A DNA stretch of 15,637 bases. It comes from an uncultured Christensenellaceae bacterium. Its GTDB lineage: Bacteria; Bacillota; Clostridia; Christensenellales; Borkfalkiaceae. Position numbers and translations under genes: made by a program. How positions within the stretch are numbered: the stretch's first letter is position 1; each line of letters begins with the position of its first letter. The stretch covers positions 1-15,637 of the forward strand of contig CAJUOY010000025.1 in NCBI GenBank assembly GCA_910588645.1, in the 5' to 3' direction. Under the pieces are notes generated by a model that was given only the letters and a program-made list of their open reading frames with translations, searched no databases and was not told where the DNA came from. Positions 15,543 to 15,637 of the stretch are shown piece after piece.

Positions 15543-15637
15543 AAAAAGGCGACGGTAAAGCGCACTTCCCATAGGGAATAAAAACTAAAATTTTATAAGA
15601 GTTGCACTTTCAAGCGAGGCAATACGGTATTCACAAT
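15543..15637. other. Region after leuS, possible end of a convergent gene
   Basis: A short hairpin TTCCC-ATA-GGGAA (15567-15579) lies here without a clear T-run on the plus strand. On the minus strand the frame ending at TAG (15585-15587) reads EYRIASLESATLIKF, which looks like a protein C-terminus, but only about 16 codons are inside the window. Nothing firmer can be said. Confidence 0.2.

Noticed and set aside
15585..15635. End of a minus-strand gene convergent with leuS
   Set aside because: Only about 16 codons are visible; protein-like, but too short to call as a gene.
1..15637. Mobile elements, CRISPR, phage or defence genes
   Set aside because: No transposase, integrase, repeat-spacer array or known defence motif was seen; all clear genes but one are core housekeeping families.

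Overview
The window is a gene-dense, AT-rich piece of chromosome from what looks like a low-GC Gram-positive bacterium of the Clostridia type, probably an uncultured one. The signs are whiA next to dnaE and pfkA, an infC-rpmI-rplT operon, a threonine T-box leader before thrS, strong Shine-Dalgarno (SD) sites and vegetative sigma-A-type promoters. No mobile element, CRISPR array, tRNA or rRNA gene was seen. All genes but one lie on the minus strand, so the main block reads from right to left.

Right end (about 12.8-15.6 kb): leuS on the plus strand and thrS on the minus strand diverge from a 337-base interval holding both promoters and a complete T-box riboswitch for thrS. The specifier codon ACC (Thr) can be read within a loop-E context. 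leuS has only a ~22-base leader and so no T-box.

Middle (8.0-12.8 kb): thrS, then the translation operon infC-rpmI-rplT. The operon starts from its own near-consensus promoter, and its leader carries an intrinsic terminator, which fits L20 autoregulation by attenuation. After a terminator come a SpoU-type rRNA 2'-O-methyltransferase and yebC, tightly coupled to each other, and another terminator.

Left part (0-7.8 kb): an orphan membrane-anchored solute-binding-like protein, murB (peptidoglycan precursor synthesis), a PHP-type metal-dependent hydrolase, whiA (transcription factor), dnaE (replicative polymerase with an apparently intact PHP metal site) and the 5' part of pfkA (glycolysis). murB, PHP, whiA and dnaE overlap or sit within a few bases of each other and look like one transcription unit. 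pfkA has its own extended -10 promoter and a leader with two CGTACG palindromes 31 bp apart. The rapZ and yvcK genes that often sit between murB/PHP and whiA in Clostridia are absent here.

Most of the window is core housekeeping sequence. The points worth a second look are regulatory (L20-type attenuator, infC start codon, a terminator abutting a start codon, pfkA leader palindromes), the orphan binding protein, and a cysteine at the catalytic serine position of MurB. I found no convincing undescribed system.
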